Positions 52,766-62,381 of a stretch of DNA of 64,000 nucleotides are shown here, piece after piece (within the stretch, counting starts at the first letter, position 1; every line of letters starts with the position of its first letter). This stretch comes from Hyphomicrobium sp. NDB2Meth4 (GTDB lineage Bacteria; Pseudomonadota; Alphaproteobacteria; Rhizobiales; Hyphomicrobiaceae). The stretch covers positions 186,001 to 250,000 of the forward strand of contig NZ_FPEJ01000009.1 of the NCBI RefSeq assembly GCF_900117445.1. The letters run 5' to 3'. Under the pieces are notes generated by a model, which made no database searches, had not been told where the DNA came from, and saw only the letters and a list, made by a program, of their open reading frames with translations. Both the position numbers and the translations under genes were made by a program.

Positions 52766-53527
52766 ATGGCACATCAGGAGGTTCCGCAGCGACCCGGCAA
52801 TCGCTTGCTGCAGTCACTTTCCGAGGAAGACTATGCGCTACTCTCGCCATATCTCGAGGCCGTCGATCTTACCTATAGACGTCCGCTATACCAAGCGAAC
52901 CGGAATATCCCTTACGTCTACTTTTTCGAGACCGGTGTAGGCTCTCTCGTCAACACCATGAAGGATGGCGCCGCCTCCGAGGTCGGCACGATCGGCAATG
53001 AAGGCATAGTCGGGCTGCCGATTGTACTCGGAGATAAGCGGGCGCCGACAACGGTCTACGTACAGGTTCCCGGATCGGGCGTGAGGATGCAGTCCGGTGA
53101 CTTTTGGGACGTCATGGAAAAGAGCCCGTCGCTGCGGCGACTATTGCTTCACTACGCTCACGCCTTCTTCAATCAGGTCGCGCAGTCCGCTGCTTGCGCT
53201 CATCATCATGCGCTGGAGCAGCGATGCTGCCGCTGGCTCCTCATGACGCGCGATCGCATGGACTCGGACGAGTTCCTCCTGACGCAGGAATTTCTCGCCA
53301 TGATGCTGGGTATAAGGAGCCGCCCCGGAGTGTCGATCGCCGCGGGCGCTTTACAGAGGGCAGGGCTCATCCGATACACGCGCGGGCACGTTACGATCCT
53401 GGATCGCGGAGGCCTCGAGGCGCTCTCATGCGAGTGCTACAATATCAGCAAGAGGGAGTTTGACCGCCTTTTAGGTCCTGGCAACGCCGGCCCCGTTGCG
53501 CGTGCGGTCCGCGACAAGAAACTCTAG
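52766..53527 (+). CDS. Crp/Fnr-family transcription regulator
   Basis: The 253-residue protein has the cNMP-binding jelly roll (LSEEDYALLSPYLEAVDLTYRRPLYQANRNIPYVYFFETGVGSLVNTM, GNEGIVGLPIVLGDKRAPTTVYVQVPGSGVRM) and a helix-turn-helix in the C-terminal part (FLLTQEFLAMMLGIRSRPGVSIAAGALQRAGLIRYTRGHVTILD). No Fnr-type cysteines lie near the N-terminus, and the cAMP pocket residues are not conserved, so the signal is unknown. It ends convergently with the small paralogue gene, overlapping by four bases. AGGAAGG lies about 12 bases before ATG 52766; GTG 52736 is the alternative. Confidence 0.9.
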   Translation: MAHQEVPQRPGNRLLQSLSEEDYALLSPYLEAVDLTYRRPLYQANRNIPYVYFFETGVGSLVNTMKDGAASEVGTIGNEGIVGLPIVLGDKRAPTTVYVQVPGSGVRMQSGDFWDVMEKSPSLRRLLLHYAHAFFNQVAQSAACAHHHALEQRCCRWLLMTRDRMDSDEFLLTQEFLAMMLGIRSRPGVSIAAGALQRAGLIRYTRGHVTILDRGGLEALSCECYNISKREFDRLLGPGNAGPVARAVRDKKL

Positions 53528-53757
53528 CCCCGGACGCTGATGATGATGCTCTCAACGATAGAGACGACTGCGCGATGTCTTTCGGGTTCAGACGAAGCTG
53601 CGATCGCCCCGTTGTGCGTCGTTGCAACGTCTTCGAGAAGTCCGTCGACGTCTTCCTGGCTGATAATGTTGCGCTCAAGGAGCGCAAGCAGCAGCGACTC
53701 GCAGATGCCGAGTGCAGCGAGTCCTTCTGCGTCGTGCGGCCGTGCGTGTTCTGTCAT
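53524..53757 (-). CDS. Small helical protein, paralogue B
   Basis: The 77-residue protein is a clear paralogue of the gene at 50866: AEGLAALGICESLLLALLERNII, then DVDGLLEDVATTHNGAIAA and ERHRAVVSIVESII. The AALGICESLLLAL block is shared exactly. It faces the intact Crp/Fnr gene tail to tail, with a four-base overlap of the two stop codons. ATG 53757 has AAGGA about 12 bases upstream; a GTG at 53799 is the alternative. The function is unknown. Confidence 0.7.
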   Translation of the reverse strand: MTEHARPHDAEGLAALGICESLLLALLERNIISQEDVDGLLEDVATTHNGAIAASSEPERHRAVVSIVESIIISVRG

Positions 53758-53945
53758 CGGTTTTGGTTGTCCTTCGAAACCGTGAGTGTAAGGCTTCACT
53801 GGCTTCGAGACAGGCCGTAGTGCGTATGACGTCGTACATAGGCTTGAATGATTTGTAAGTTCCGTTTCCCTCGCACGGCACGATGCAACAACCGCAGCTC
53901 TATCGAGCCGGCATTTCCGCGGTTTGTCTGCGATTCCTCGCGTCC

Positions 53946-55163
53946 TTACCGTACGACTGTCGCTGCCGGCGAACTGGACCTTTCAGAAGTGGCGGGGGAA
54001 TTCGCCTTGTCCAGATCCTGAAACGCGCAAGCCGATGAGATGTCCTTAGCGACAGGGGGAGTCTTCGCGTCTTGCAAGACACCTCTCGTCGACCTGCTGC
54101 CGGGCTCCTCGCCGGCACTCTGGAACCCGCCGAGGCCTGGCGCGGCAGCCTGGATCATTTCACGTACCCCTATCCGGCAGCCGTTCAACAGACAGCTGGT
54201 GATTTGAATCTTTTCATCGACTGCAAAGTTCTCGCCGCCGGAGATGCCAACGCGCACGAGTTGGCCGCGTCCTCGAACCCTGTTCGGCAACTGAAACTCG
54301 GGCGGGAGCGCGTCGGTAACCGGAAGGACTTTCTCGATGTATCCGGGGATGACCTTTCCGCGACCTTTGACAGAGACTTTCTGTCCGGCTTCGATATCGA
54401 ACAGATAGTTTTCGGGAATGTAGGCCACTACATAGCTCGGTCCGGTGTAGATGTTGGCCACGTCTGACCGCCCAGCATCGAGAACCTCCCCGACCATCGC
54501 AACTCTGCTGCCGACATAGCCGCTCGCCGGCGCGGTCAGGTTACCCTTTCCGTACGTTTGCCGTACGTCCTCATAGGCGTCGGACACCTGCTGAAGCGCG
54601 CCCTTATTGCTGCTGATCTCAGTTTCCAGCGCTACTTCCTCTGCCTGCAGCGACAACAGCCGATCCATCGCCTGCAACTTCGCGTCGGTCATTTGCTGCA
54701 TCGATCTATTCACGACCAAGCCGCGCGTCTGGGCGCTTTTCAGGATGCCGAGAAAGCTGCTTGTCTGATCGGCATTGGCATGTCCCAGCGGCAGTAGCGC
54801 TTTGACGACTGTTCTGCGCCCTTCGAGCTGCGCGATGCGGCTGGTCACGCGCGCCGTCTCTACGGCCAAATCAGCCAGCGTGCGAGACATCGCCGCTGAC
54901 TCGACGACCGCAATCGTTTGGCCAGCATCGACCCAATCACCGGGGCTTACTACGATTTGGCGCACGCGCGCATCAGGCCATGGCGATGCCACGGCGACCT
55001 TGCAGCGTGTTACGAACCCGTCAGCGTCGAGGAGCACTCCGCCGCCTACCATAAGATACGCGCCGAACCCTCCCATCACAGCAACGAACGTGAAGGTGTA
55101 GAACAAGCTGCGCAGCCTCTTCCACTTTACCTGGCTCGCTTGCAGTGCATTGAGGGTTGTCAT
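53946..55163 (-). CDS. HlyD-family membrane-fusion protein
   Basis: The 405-residue protein has an N-terminal membrane segment (LFYTFTFVAVMGGFGAYLMV), a barrel-sandwich hybrid (VASPWPDARVRQIVVSPGDWVDAGQTIAVVES ... GNLTAPASGYVGSR), a helical hairpin with coiled-coil residues between, and a beta-barrel segment (GPSYVVAYIPENYLFDIEAGQKVSVKGRGKVIPGYIEKV). It is a periplasmic adaptor of export systems, perhaps for a polysaccharide because wecB lies 18 bases upstream in the same direction. No ABC or RND partner, and no synthase, is in the neighbourhood. The last 60 residues are disordered and rich in Ser. Confidence 0.85.
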   Translation of the reverse strand: MTTLNALQASQVKWKRLRSLFYTFTFVAVMGGFGAYLMVGGGVLLDADGFVTRCKVAVASPWPDARVRQIVVSPGDWVDAGQTIAVVESAAMSRTLADLAVETARVTSRIAQLEGRRTVVKALLPLGHANADQTSSFLGILKSAQTRGLVVNRSMQQMTDAKLQAMDRLLSLQAEEVALETEISSNKGALQQVSDAYEDVRQTYGKGNLTAPASGYVGSRVAMVGEVLDAGRSDVANIYTGPSYVVAYIPENYLFDIEAGQKVSVKGRGKVIPGYIEKVLPVTDALPPEFQLPNRVRGRGQLVRVGISGGENFAVDEKIQITSCLLNGCRIGVREMIQAAAPGLGGFQSAGEEPGSRSTRGVLQDAKTPPVAKDISSACAFQDLDKANSPATSERSSSPAATVVR

Positions 55164-55181
55164 TGCGATTTTCGATCCTCG

Positions 55182-56309
55182 TTAGGCGGCGAGAATCGGG
55201 CGGGCGGTCGCGCTTTCGCGGGTGAGACGGGCAGCGATCCGCTCGGCGGCGTCACCAGCCCCGAAAGGGTTGGGCGTTGTCAGAAGTTGCGGGCGGTCGC
55301 CCGCCGTCAAGCGCCGGACGCCATCGACGATTGCGCGGTAGTCCGACCCCACCAGCGTGCCGAAGCCTGAATCGATGACCTCTGGCCGCTCGGTGCTTTT
55401 GCGCGCTATCAGAAGCTGCAAGCCAAAGGTTGGCGCCTCTTCCTGTACGCCACCGGAGTCAGTCACAACAGTCCACGCTTTGCCGAGCAGATAGATGAAG
55501 TCTGCGTACTGCAAATGGTCGAGCAGGCGGACGTTCGGCGCATCTTCGAGGTAGCGCTGCACTTCGCCTCGAACCTCCGGGTTGAGGTGCATGGGAAGCA
55601 CGATGACCTTGTCGCCGTCCTTAGAAAGCGTGCGCAGCGCTTTGAGGATGTCGCGCAAAGGCTTGCCAATGTTCTCGCGTCGATGAAGCGTAGCGAGGAC
55701 GATCTTCTTGTCGGCAGGAAGCGCGGCGATCTCGGGATCTATCGGGACATACCCTGCGCTCATTTGGGCACGAGCATAAATGAGGGCGTCGATCACGGTA
55801 TTGCCGACCATGAGCATGTTGCTGGCGGAAATTCCTTCCCGCAGAAGATTGTCCCGGCTCAGCCGCGTCGGAGGAAAATGCAACGTCGCGGCTTGGCTAA
55901 TCAGGCGCCGGTAAAACTCCTCCGGCCATGGCGACTGGAGATCTCCGGTGCGAAGCCCCGCTTCGACGTGAGCTATCGGGACTCGGTTCAAGAACGCTGC
56001 GGTCGCGGCCGCCGCCGCTGTCGCAGTATCTCCCTGAACGACAATCCAATCGTAGTGCTTCGCGCGTAGCAGATGTTCGATCTGTTTGCACATCGTGCCA
56101 AATTTTCCGGCGAGGCCCGTTTCATCGACTATCTGCCCGCCTTCGTGCGTGACGTTGATGCCAAAGAAATCTATCAGCCCTTCCGCGAGTTCGATGTGCT
56201 GGCCTGACCAGAAGACGTCGACTTCAGCCCCATCACGCTGAAGCGCGCTGCAGACAGGACCAAGCTTTATGATCTCCGGCCGGGTTCCGAACGCCACGAG
56301 GACAATCAT
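55182..56309 (-). CDS. wecB: UDP-N-acetylglucosamine 2-epimerase
   Basis: The 375-residue GT-B-fold enzyme has GTRPEIIKLGPVCSAL, GDTATAAAAATAAFLNRVPIAHVEAGLRT, MLMVGNTVIDALIY, TLHRRENIGKPLRDI and VTDSGGVQEEAPTFGLQLLIARKSTERPE, the signature of non-hydrolysing WecB-type epimerases that make UDP-N-acetylmannosamine. It would supply ManNAc or ManNAcA for a surface polysaccharide. ATG 56309 is chosen from the conserved MIVLVAFGTRPE start; the frame extends upstream without similarity. It lies 18 bases upstream of an HlyD-type gene, so a two-gene operon. Confidence 0.93.
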   Translation of the reverse strand: MIVLVAFGTRPEIIKLGPVCSALQRDGAEVDVFWSGQHIELAEGLIDFFGINVTHEGGQIVDETGLAGKFGTMCKQIEHLLRAKHYDWIVVQGDTATAAAAATAAFLNRVPIAHVEAGLRTGDLQSPWPEEFYRRLISQAATLHFPPTRLSRDNLLREGISASNMLMVGNTVIDALIYARAQMSAGYVPIDPEIAALPADKKIVLATLHRRENIGKPLRDILKALRTLSKDGDKVIVLPMHLNPEVRGEVQRYLEDAPNVRLLDHLQYADFIYLLGKAWTVVTDSGGVQEEAPTFGLQLLIARKSTERPEVIDSGFGTLVGSDYRAIVDGVRRLTAGDRPQLLTTPNPFGAGDAAERIAARLTRESATARPILAA

Positions 56310-56979
56310 CCTATCAAGAACCCTTTGATCACCGGTTGGCGGTTGCGGTCTGTCCAACGTGAAAGTCGGCTCGAATTCTTATGAAGGTTATGCGTCGTGC
56401 GGGATCGGCGCGTTGCCTACTGAGTTAAGGTAACTCGACATATTCCGTATGCGCACCAACGTGGATTAGCGTGCAACGCAGTCTGCATTGCGGATTAAAA
56501 TCGTGGTTTCAGCTTGTTTAATCGCGGCCGGCGTTGACGGCGGGGATCGTAGCGGTTTCACCGCTCTCGACGCGGATGCGCCTGCCTGAGATTCGAGAAC
56601 GCTCTCGGCGATGGCACGTTTGCGGACCATACAATGGCGGCCCGGCGTGGTATGAGTCTCAATGCGCTTTCATAAGGCCGTAGCGATCACAAAGCCGGAG
56701 GTCGACCACAACATGAGAAGCGGCGGCCCCTCGATCACCGACACCGTTGTGCTGTCCCACGTTGATAGTTGGTACCCGGGCGAGGTCGACGCGTTTATCT
56801 CGGATTTGGCACGTACGGAACTTGCCGAGCGGAATTCCCGCGCATATCCGCCTAACTAGCCGACCTGGCCTTCGCGGCAGCAATCAGCAACGTGCGTAAC
56901 TGCTGTCTCAACCCCAGGCGGTGCACCTTGCGCGCATAATCATCCGCATGACTAAGGCGTCCCTTGGCCTGTTGGCCAG
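56310..56979. other. Long intergenic stretch, one doubtful small frame
   Basis: This 670-base region holds the wecB promoter and no convincing gene. A 65-residue plus-strand frame (56662-56859) lacks a Shine-Dalgarno sequence and is uncertain. No repeat or terminator was found. Confidence 0.4.
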
Positions 56980-56997
56980 ATGACACCCTCAAAGAGC

Positions 56998-57471
56998 ATG
57001 AACGAGGAACGCACAGTGGCCGACAGTGATACGCCGCACGAGATCGAAAAGATCATAGCCGCGCGAAACGTGGCGGATGCCTCGAAGGCGACGGCTGATG
57101 CCGAAGCGGAAAGGCAAGCTCTCGAACTCGAGGCCAAGGTAAAGGAAGCGGTCGCCGCTGCTCTGGAGGCGCTTCAAGAAGAGATAAAAAGTGCCAACAG
57201 GGCGATCAAGAAGGGTGGCCGCACCGAGGAGTTTCGGTACCAGCCTAGCCCGGAGCTACGCTCCGGAAAGCTGCTGACAGGCAATCTAACACTGAGCGAC
57301 GGAGCGGGTGTGATCCGGGACTATGTGATCACGGTTGACGCTAGGGACGGCAAGATCGTGGTGAAGGGACATGGTCAGACGATGCAGCAAACGTTGACCA
57401 ACGTCCTTCGCGTTAAGAGCGAGGATTGGTCGAAATTCCTGAGTGCCTTCTATGCGGGCAACATGCGATAG
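56998..57471 (+). CDS. Hypothetical protein with helical N-half
   Basis: The 157-residue protein has a long helix rich in Ala, Lys and Glu (EIEKIIAARNVADASKATADAEAERQ ... VKEAVAAALEALQEEIKS) followed by a compact beta-rich C-terminal half (LTLSDGAGVIRDYVITVDARDGKIVVKGHGQT). No family was recognised. ATG 56998 (MNEERTVAD) is preferred but ATG 56980 is possible. It lies just upstream of the GcrA-like gene, on the same strand. Confidence 0.6.
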   Translation: MNEERTVADSDTPHEIEKIIAARNVADASKATADAEAERQALELEAKVKEAVAAALEALQEEIKSANRAIKKGGRTEEFRYQPSPELRSGKLLTGNLTLSDGAGVIRDYVITVDARDGKIVVKGHGQTMQQTLTNVLRVKSEDWSKFLSAFYAGNMR

Positions 57472-57532
57472 GCCGAAGGGCGCCGGGTCCTCATTAATCC
57501 GGCAGATGGCGAGATATGTGCTAGGCTATGCC

Positions 57533-57778
57533 ATGGAAACATTGAAAAGCCCCCCGAGACCGACAGTGCTTGACGACATCGTTATCCCGCTCAAGGAGCG
57601 AAAGACGATGGCAACGCTCTTGCCCAATCACTGCCGTTGGCCGACCGGCGATCCGCAGCTACCCGACTTCCACTACTGCGGCAAGCCGAAGCTCGCCGGT
57701 CACTCGTATTGTGACTTCCATGTCCGTCGCGCCTTTAGTCCTGCCCGGCGGCGCCCTATCCAGTACCGCATCATCTGA
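57533..57778 (+). CDS. GcrA-like protein, C-terminal domain only
   Basis: The 81-residue product contains HCRWPTGDPQLPDFHYCGKPKLAGHSYCDFHVRRAFSP and a basic tail RRRPIQYRI. This matches the C-terminal sigma-70-binding domain of GcrA-type cell-cycle regulators (CRWPIGDP..PDFHFCG....YC.YH). The DNA-binding N-terminal helix-turn-helix is missing, so it cannot bind methylated promoters by itself. It might bind RNA polymerase only. ATG 57533 is chosen as the start; frames further upstream lack GcrA character. Confidence 0.82.
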   Translation: METLKSPPRPTVLDDIVIPLKERKTMATLLPNHCRWPTGDPQLPDFHYCGKPKLAGHSYCDFHVRRAFSPARRRPIQYRII

Positions 57779-58105
57779 CGTGAGGGATTAGGTCCGCCGC
57801 CGCTGGTGTGTTAGTCTTTAATCTGCGCAGCACCCAGTCCCCTCCAGCTCAGCGGCTTTAGTCTCTCCAGTCGATCATCGCGTCTTGCGCGCTTGTGATG
57901 ATTGATCGACAGCTCGGGGCATTAGCAACGTTCGAACGTCGCATTGCTTCCCGCTGTTTTGCGCTTTGCCGCGCCACTGGACTTAGTTGCAACGCCCAGT
58001 TCTTGAGGTGGTCGATCGTCGCCGTTGAGGGCAAGACGGCCGCGGCTCCACTTTGCACGGATGTTGCTCTGCATAGAAGATCGCAATGACGTGGAGGACC
58101 ACAAA
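57779..58105. other. Intergenic stretch, no gene seen
   Basis: This 327-base gap lies between the GcrA-like gene and a small plus-strand gene. Frames on both strands lack start signals. No hairpin with a T run was seen. Confidence 0.45.
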
Positions 58106-58342
58106 ATGCCGGTAAGTTACGGCTCGATCGCAATTGGCAAGTGCTTTGCGACCCCCACCAACGATGTGCGGCAAGTCGTCGGCCTGGACCGCGGCAGCGT
58201 CTCGTATGTCCTGCGCGGGAAATTGGCATTCCCATCATGGGATCGGACGGCTTGGCAGATCACCAGTCAAGACGCCTTTGCCAGTGAGGTCAGCGCCGAG
58301 GTGGACGCCGATTGGCGAAGCACCGGTGCAACAACGCTCTGA
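58106..58342 (+). CDS. Small hypothetical protein, 78 residues
   Basis: The product starts MPVSYGSIAIGKCFATPTNDVRQV, followed by SVSYVLRGKLAFPSWDRTAW, and has no recognised family. The N-terminal half resembles a small beta-rich fold. GGAGG lies eight bases before ATG 58106, the best ribosome binding site in the area. It is a single gene with the transcription start unresolved. Confidence 0.6.
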   Translation: MPVSYGSIAIGKCFATPTNDVRQVVGLDRGSVSYVLRGKLAFPSWDRTAWQITSQDAFASEVSAEVDADWRSTGATTL

Positions 58343-58460
58343 GCGCTTTACGACGGTTGCTGCTCGGTTATTCGCCTTCAGGTGCGCATGGAGTTCCGCT
58401 TAGCGCACGTTGAATATGGCTCCTGAGGACTCAAGTTCTAGTGCAACCGGCTGGCGACGC

Positions 58461-58682
58461 TCACACCGGCGAGGACGTAACTAGCAGCTCGCTCTCTCGA
58501 GCGATGCGCTCGAACACTTCCGCAATTGTCTTGATGCGATAGAGGCGCTCGCCGCCCTCGCTCGGAAGCAGCATCATAATCTTGTAGGAGCGGGCCGAGG
58601 CCGAAACGCCGCGCTGTGAGGGCACAAAATCGACCATCTGGCCAACCCTGAACTTGGCCTTCGCTATTCTAGAGTTGGACAT
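58461..58682 (-). CDS. Small hypothetical basic protein
   Basis: The 73-residue product (RIAKAKFRVGQMVDFVPSQRGVSASARSYKIMMLLPSEGGERLYRIKTIAEVFERIARESELLV) has a beta-rich half and then a helix; it looks like a small SH3-like or KOW-type domain. GGAGG lies six bases before the ATG and overlaps the preceding small frame. The family is unknown; similar proteins are common in Rhizobiales. Confidence 0.65.
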   Translation of the reverse strand: MSNSRIAKAKFRVGQMVDFVPSQRGVSASARSYKIMMLLPSEGGERLYRIKTIAEVFERIARESELLVTSSPV

Positions 58683-58800
58683 TAATCGCCTCCACATCGC
58701 GCGCCAATGCGGCTTCAAGATCGGTGGGTTCAACTTCGACAATGGGTATGGCGAATAGAGCAAGCGAAGCAGCCACGGGTGGGATCGTCCACATTGGCAT
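58669..58800 (-). CDS. Very small leader-like ORF, 43 residues
   Basis: On the minus strand the frame from ATG 58800 (or from the second ATG at 58794, which has AAGGA seven bases upstream) runs to TAG at 58669. It begins MPMWTIPPVAASLALFAIPI and ends with an acidic stretch (EPTDLEAALARDVEAI). Its end overlaps the start of the 58682 gene by 14 bases. The hydrophobic first half and the overlap suggest a coupled leader peptide or a small membrane protein. Confidence 0.4.
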   Translation of the reverse strand: MPMWTIPPVAASLALFAIPIVEVEPTDLEAALARDVEAINVQL

Positions 58801-58898
58801 GTCCTTTCAGGAAGCAGCGACGAGCCGATCATCTTCTCGGAACGGGAAGTTTGGGGTGTCATAACGCCGACAACACGCGCAGCTGGCGCTTTGAAGGC

Positions 58899-59159
58899 TC
58901 AGAAGTCGTCCGCGATCAGCTCGTAAGAACCTTTGTGTCGGCGGCCGTATACCTTGCGGGCGGCCCGCAGAATGCGATCGCGATTCTGGTCGAAGCTGGC
59001 CAGCAGAGATGACTCGCCTGAGGGAGTTCCGACTGCGATTTTTGTCAGAGCGTCCTCCTCCAGGAAAAAAGAGACCTCCATCGCACCGTCGCTGCCCCAA
59101 AAGCGAATGCAGTGCCGCGTGGCATCGTAGCTGCGACTTTCGTTTGGAAAATTCAGCAT
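58899..59159 (-). CDS. DUF1488 family protein
   Basis: The 86-residue protein has NESRSYDATRHCIRFWGSDGAMEVSFFLEEDALT and NRDRILRAARKVYGRRHKGSYELIADDF, the DUF1488 pattern common in Rhizobiales (a small alpha/beta protein ending in a Tyr-x-Leu-x-x-x-D-F tail). The function is unknown. It lies just downstream of groEL on the same strand. Confidence 0.85.
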   Translation of the reverse strand: MLNFPNESRSYDATRHCIRFWGSDGAMEVSFFLEEDALTKIAVGTPSGESSLLASFDQNRDRILRAARKVYGRRHKGSYELIADDF

Positions 59160-59228
59160 TCGCTACTCCAATTGCTGTTAGTCGACCAAGCGGGCGCGGA
59201 GGACCAGGCTCCTGGTCCTCCGCCGGCC

Positions 59229-61221
<1,993 letters not shown>

Positions 61222-61307
61222 TGAAATCCTCAAATCTCTGATTTTTTGGGATGAGGTGCGCAATTCGGGGCGTTTAGAAACAGCCCTAGTCGGCACGGAC
61301 ATATATC

Positions 61308-61334
61308 TTAGCACTCTTTATTCCGGAGTGCTAA
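61308..61334 (-). promoter_or_regulatory. CIRCE operator for HrcA
   Basis: The element matches the consensus exactly: TTAGCACTC at 61308-61316, nine spacer bases, GAGTGCTAA at 61326-61334. It lies upstream of groES, and 49 bases before the divergent rsgA start. HrcA bound here would repress groESL until heat shock. Confidence 0.97.
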
Positions 61335-61383
61335 TGGTGCTTTCGCCCAGAAAATTGCTTCTCAGTGTCCCCAGGAAAAACGC

Positions 61384-62358
61384 ATGACGCTTGAAACCTT
61401 GGGCTGGAATCGACAGCGGCAATCAGATTTTGCCGCGCGCGCGGAAGAGAACCTGATCCCGGGCCGGGTCGTGAGCGAGCACCGCAGCCATTTCGGTGTT
61501 GCAACCGACGCGGGCGAACTTTCAGCCGAGATACCGGGGCGCCTGAGAAATGCAGCCGTGCAGCGCTCGGATCTGCCGGGCGTCGGAGATTTCGTGGCGC
61601 TGCGCCGCGGAGTTGCGGACGGCCCGGCCGCCATTGAGGAAGTGCTGCCGCGCACAAGTGCCTTAATCCGCAAAGCCTCGGGCGAAAATCGACCGCAGCT
61701 TCTGGCGGCCAATGTCGACACGGTCTTCATTGTGACCGCACCGGATGGCGACTTTAACTTGCCGCGCATCGAGCGCCTGCTTGCGCTCGTCGCCGACAGC
61801 GCTGCCGCTCCGGTCATCGTCCTCAACAAGGCGGATCTCACCGACGATGCCGCCGGGATGATGGAGCAGATCGCGACGGTAGCGCCGGGTGTTCCTCTTC
61901 ATGCCATCAGCGCGCGCGCTCACCGCATCTCCGGCATCGAGCGGCATTTCGACGGCAACCGGACCATAGCGCTCATTGGCTCATCGGGCGTCGGCAAATC
62001 GACGCTGACGAATGAGCTGCTAGGGCGCGCTGCTCAGGCGACACAGGAGGTTCGTGCTCACGACAGCCGCGGCCGGCATACGACGACGCATCGCCAGCTC
62101 TTTCTTCGTGTCCGAGGCGGCTGCATCATCGACACGCCGGGTATGCGCGGGGTGGAGGTTTGGAGCACGGATGGCGTCGCCGATAGCACTTTCGCCGACA
62201 TCGAAGCTTTGGCGGTGGGATGCAAGTTCAGCAACTGCCGGCACGAGGCGGAGCCGAAATGCGCCGTACGCGCCGCCGTCGCGCGCGGCGACCTGGATGC
62301 TGAGCACCTGGCCACGTATGTACGGCGTGCGCGAGCGGCAACGTCGAGCGGGCGCTGA
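61384..62358 (+). CDS. rsgA: Ribosome small subunit-dependent GTPase A
   Basis: The 324-residue circularly permuted GTPase has an OB fold (GRVVSEHRSHFGVATDAGE), NKAD (VIVLNKADLTDD) before the P-loop GSSGVGKST, the switch region TTTHRQLF and DTPGMRG, and the C-terminal zinc cluster GCKFSNCRHEAEPKCAV. It is a 30S ribosome maturation factor. It is slightly shorter than typical but complete in motifs. AGGA lies seven bases before the ATG. It is divergent from groES, with the CIRCE element between them. Confidence 0.95.
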   Translation: MTLETLGWNRQRQSDFAARAEENLIPGRVVSEHRSHFGVATDAGELSAEIPGRLRNAAVQRSDLPGVGDFVALRRGVADGPAAIEEVLPRTSALIRKASGENRPQLLAANVDTVFIVTAPDGDFNLPRIERLLALVADSAAAPVIVLNKADLTDDAAGMMEQIATVAPGVPLHAISARAHRISGIERHFDGNRTIALIGSSGVGKSTLTNELLGRAAQATQEVRAHDSRGRHTTTHRQLFLRVRGGCIIDTPGMRGVEVWSTDGVADSTFADIEALAVGCKFSNCRHEAEPKCAVRAAVARGDLDAEHLATYVRRARAATSSGR

Positions 62359-62381
62359 CGAGACCCACCACACGCCCGGGG

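Noticed and set aside
56662-56859. 65-residue plus-strand frame with plausible composition
   Set aside because: There is no Shine-Dalgarno sequence and no neighbour or family supports it; left as a doubtful frame in the spacer.
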